DNA from: Nemertoderma westbladi
Lineage: Eukaryota > Xenacoelomorpha > Nemertodermatida > Nemertodermatidae
Assembly: GCA_032718475.1 (NCBI GenBank)
Contig: JAUCBJ010002364.1
Coordinates: 1-42,245 of the forward strand
DNA: 42,245 nt
Reading direction: 5' to 3'
How positions within the stretch are numbered: position 1 is the first letter of the stretch; each line of letters begins with the position of its first letter. Positions 40,830-42,245 of the stretch are shown here, in pieces. A program made the position numbers and the translations under genes. The notes under the pieces are model-generated. The model worked only from the letters and a program-made list of their open reading frames with translations. It was not told the origin of the DNA and did no database searches.

Positions 40830-42245
40830 CGGTGGGAGGGAGTTGGAGTTTATATTCTGTTGTTACTGTATCTTGGTAATAATATTATTATACATTTATT
40901 TTAATTATAAATATAATGTAACATATACGAAACAGTTTTAAAAAGGCAACCATGTGTATAAAGGATATTCATAATGTATATGCCAACATTAGTAAGGACA
41001 TAAGGTGTAGTGTATAACAGCACGATAACAAGTTGTATAATAAAAATTAATCCCTGTAATTATATAGCCCTGAATTTGCTGTAGTCATGTAGTACCATAG
41101 GCTCTACAGTATATGTATAGAGTGTAGCCTAACAATAATAATAAAACTCGTAATAATATTACCAAACCGAGAAAATCAAAGAAGCACACAACAACAAATT
41201 AAATTACCAAATATTAAAAGTGCTTAAATACGTTTTACGCTACAACATTTGTTAATCCTACTGTAATTAAAATACAAGTAGAACGTATCGAATGTATCGA
41301 ACGTATCGCATCAATAAAAATGACGCACGCAGTACAAATATTATCAGTTTTAGTATAAAAATGGCAGCCCCGCAAATATGTGCGAAGGCAACATTTATTC
41401 AGCAAACCAACAAAAAAACAATATTTAATCAATAATAAATTATATATTGGAAGTTTGTGTATTTCGCTAAACCAATAATCGTTGGATCAATAGGCCTACT
41501 ACAAATAATTTTATTAATTATAAAAGACGGTATATTTTGAATAAGGAAATACGTATAGTTTTTTTTTGCCAAAGAAAAGTCCCCCTTATTGTTTTTTTAT
41601 TAGTTTCTCAGCTGATAGGCCTTTCTGTTTCTGATCCTTTGAGTTCTACTGTCGTACAATAGCGGACCCACCGCCTAGACCCATTTCCCTCCACTCCTGG
41701 TTAAGCGCGCATACACCGCAACACCACATTAAAAGGCAAGACTTTACCGCGCTCTCATCAATCGATTTGTTGTCGACAACTTTTCTTCTAGTCTGCAAGA
41801 AATAAATACCTTAATATATATTTTATTCAAAAATTGAAACATTTATTTCCACTGTCAGTTTCAACAGTGTCAAAAAAAGATTAACTTTCGTCCGCTCACA
41901 CTTTTGTAGGGGGCCTACTCCACACCATATTACATTAAGCCCCCCTTGGGTAAAATTTTAACTTTTTTGGTTTTTTTATTTCATCTGATGCAGAATTTAA
42001 TGGGCAGTTAAATTCTTAAAATGGTTTGTGGAGATCTTTTTTAGTTCTTGAGTTATCGCTATCTTTCCGTCTACCAATTTGTCCGCCAATATTGAAGACA
42101 GTCAGACAGACTATCTGTCAGACAGACATATTAGATACAACCAAACATTACAACTGACATCAGAAATGAAATCACCGACCCCGAACAACCCCCATATTGA
42201 TAATTTTAGTGAGTTGGTATGAAGCCACAGTGTCAAACATTACTG
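40830..42245. other. No gene recognised to window end
   Basis: AT-rich. Local curiosities are three ACGTATCGA-type words at 41281-41310 and a duplicated GTCAGACAGAC at about 42098-42127. No supported frame or known element. Confidence 0.5.

Overview
This window is animal (metazoan) nuclear DNA, most likely from an invertebrate. The evidence is a B4GAT1-type glucuronyltransferase reading frame, an LTO1-like gene with a plausible GT-AG intron, several classes of animal retrotransposon, a long satellite and AT-rich intergenic DNA. The species cannot be fixed from the sequence. There are no bacterial operons, rRNA genes or CRISPR arrays.

Layout. 61-1170 (+): a B4GAT1-like gene broken by two apparent one-base frameshifts. 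1696-8548: two blocks of a 16-bp satellite, separated by a non-LTR (RTE-like) retrotransposon on the minus strand that itself received a second, nearly identical copy (12-bp target duplication). A tRNA-like SINE head closes the satellite at 8551-8617. 8851-9642 (-): a two-exon LTO1-like gene with an in-frame TAG inside its conserved deca-GX3 motif. 9793-18266 (-): a non-LTR element of the restriction-like-endonuclease type, split by a young Ty3/Gypsy LTR element (11300-16393) with a 5-bp target duplication and an intact 1499-codon Gag-Pol. 18595-19370 (+): a fragment of another retroelement reading frame.

20548-37788 (+): the main discovery candidate. Two long near-identical repeats (1126 and 1145 bp, TG...CA, flanked by ATGAA on both sides) are the LTRs of a 17.2-kb BEL/Pao-like element. 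It has an unusually long Gag, a complete but mutated protease-RT-RNase H-integrase region, and then about 5.2 kb that BEL elements do not normally carry. That extra part holds two further protein modules without membrane segments, each crossing one frame change. The second has a triple Cys/His zinc-knuckle cluster. The modules are separated by a roughly 206-bp tandem repeat and a 19-bp minisatellite.

37789-42245: no gene recognised. It contains fragments of dispersed repeats that also occur upstream of the BEL element, a CRE/CCAAT-like site, a small TAGC-rich tandem repeat, and a short TIR-bounded candidate ending in a strong hairpin.

The window is therefore a stack of nested insertions whose order can be read. 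The satellite came first, then an outer RTE copy, then an inner RTE copy. The restriction-like-endonuclease LINE lies just upstream of the LTO1-like gene and was later hit by the Gypsy element. The BEL element landed in a copy of a roughly 100-bp repeat. Family assignments rest on motifs read by eye; no database search was possible.
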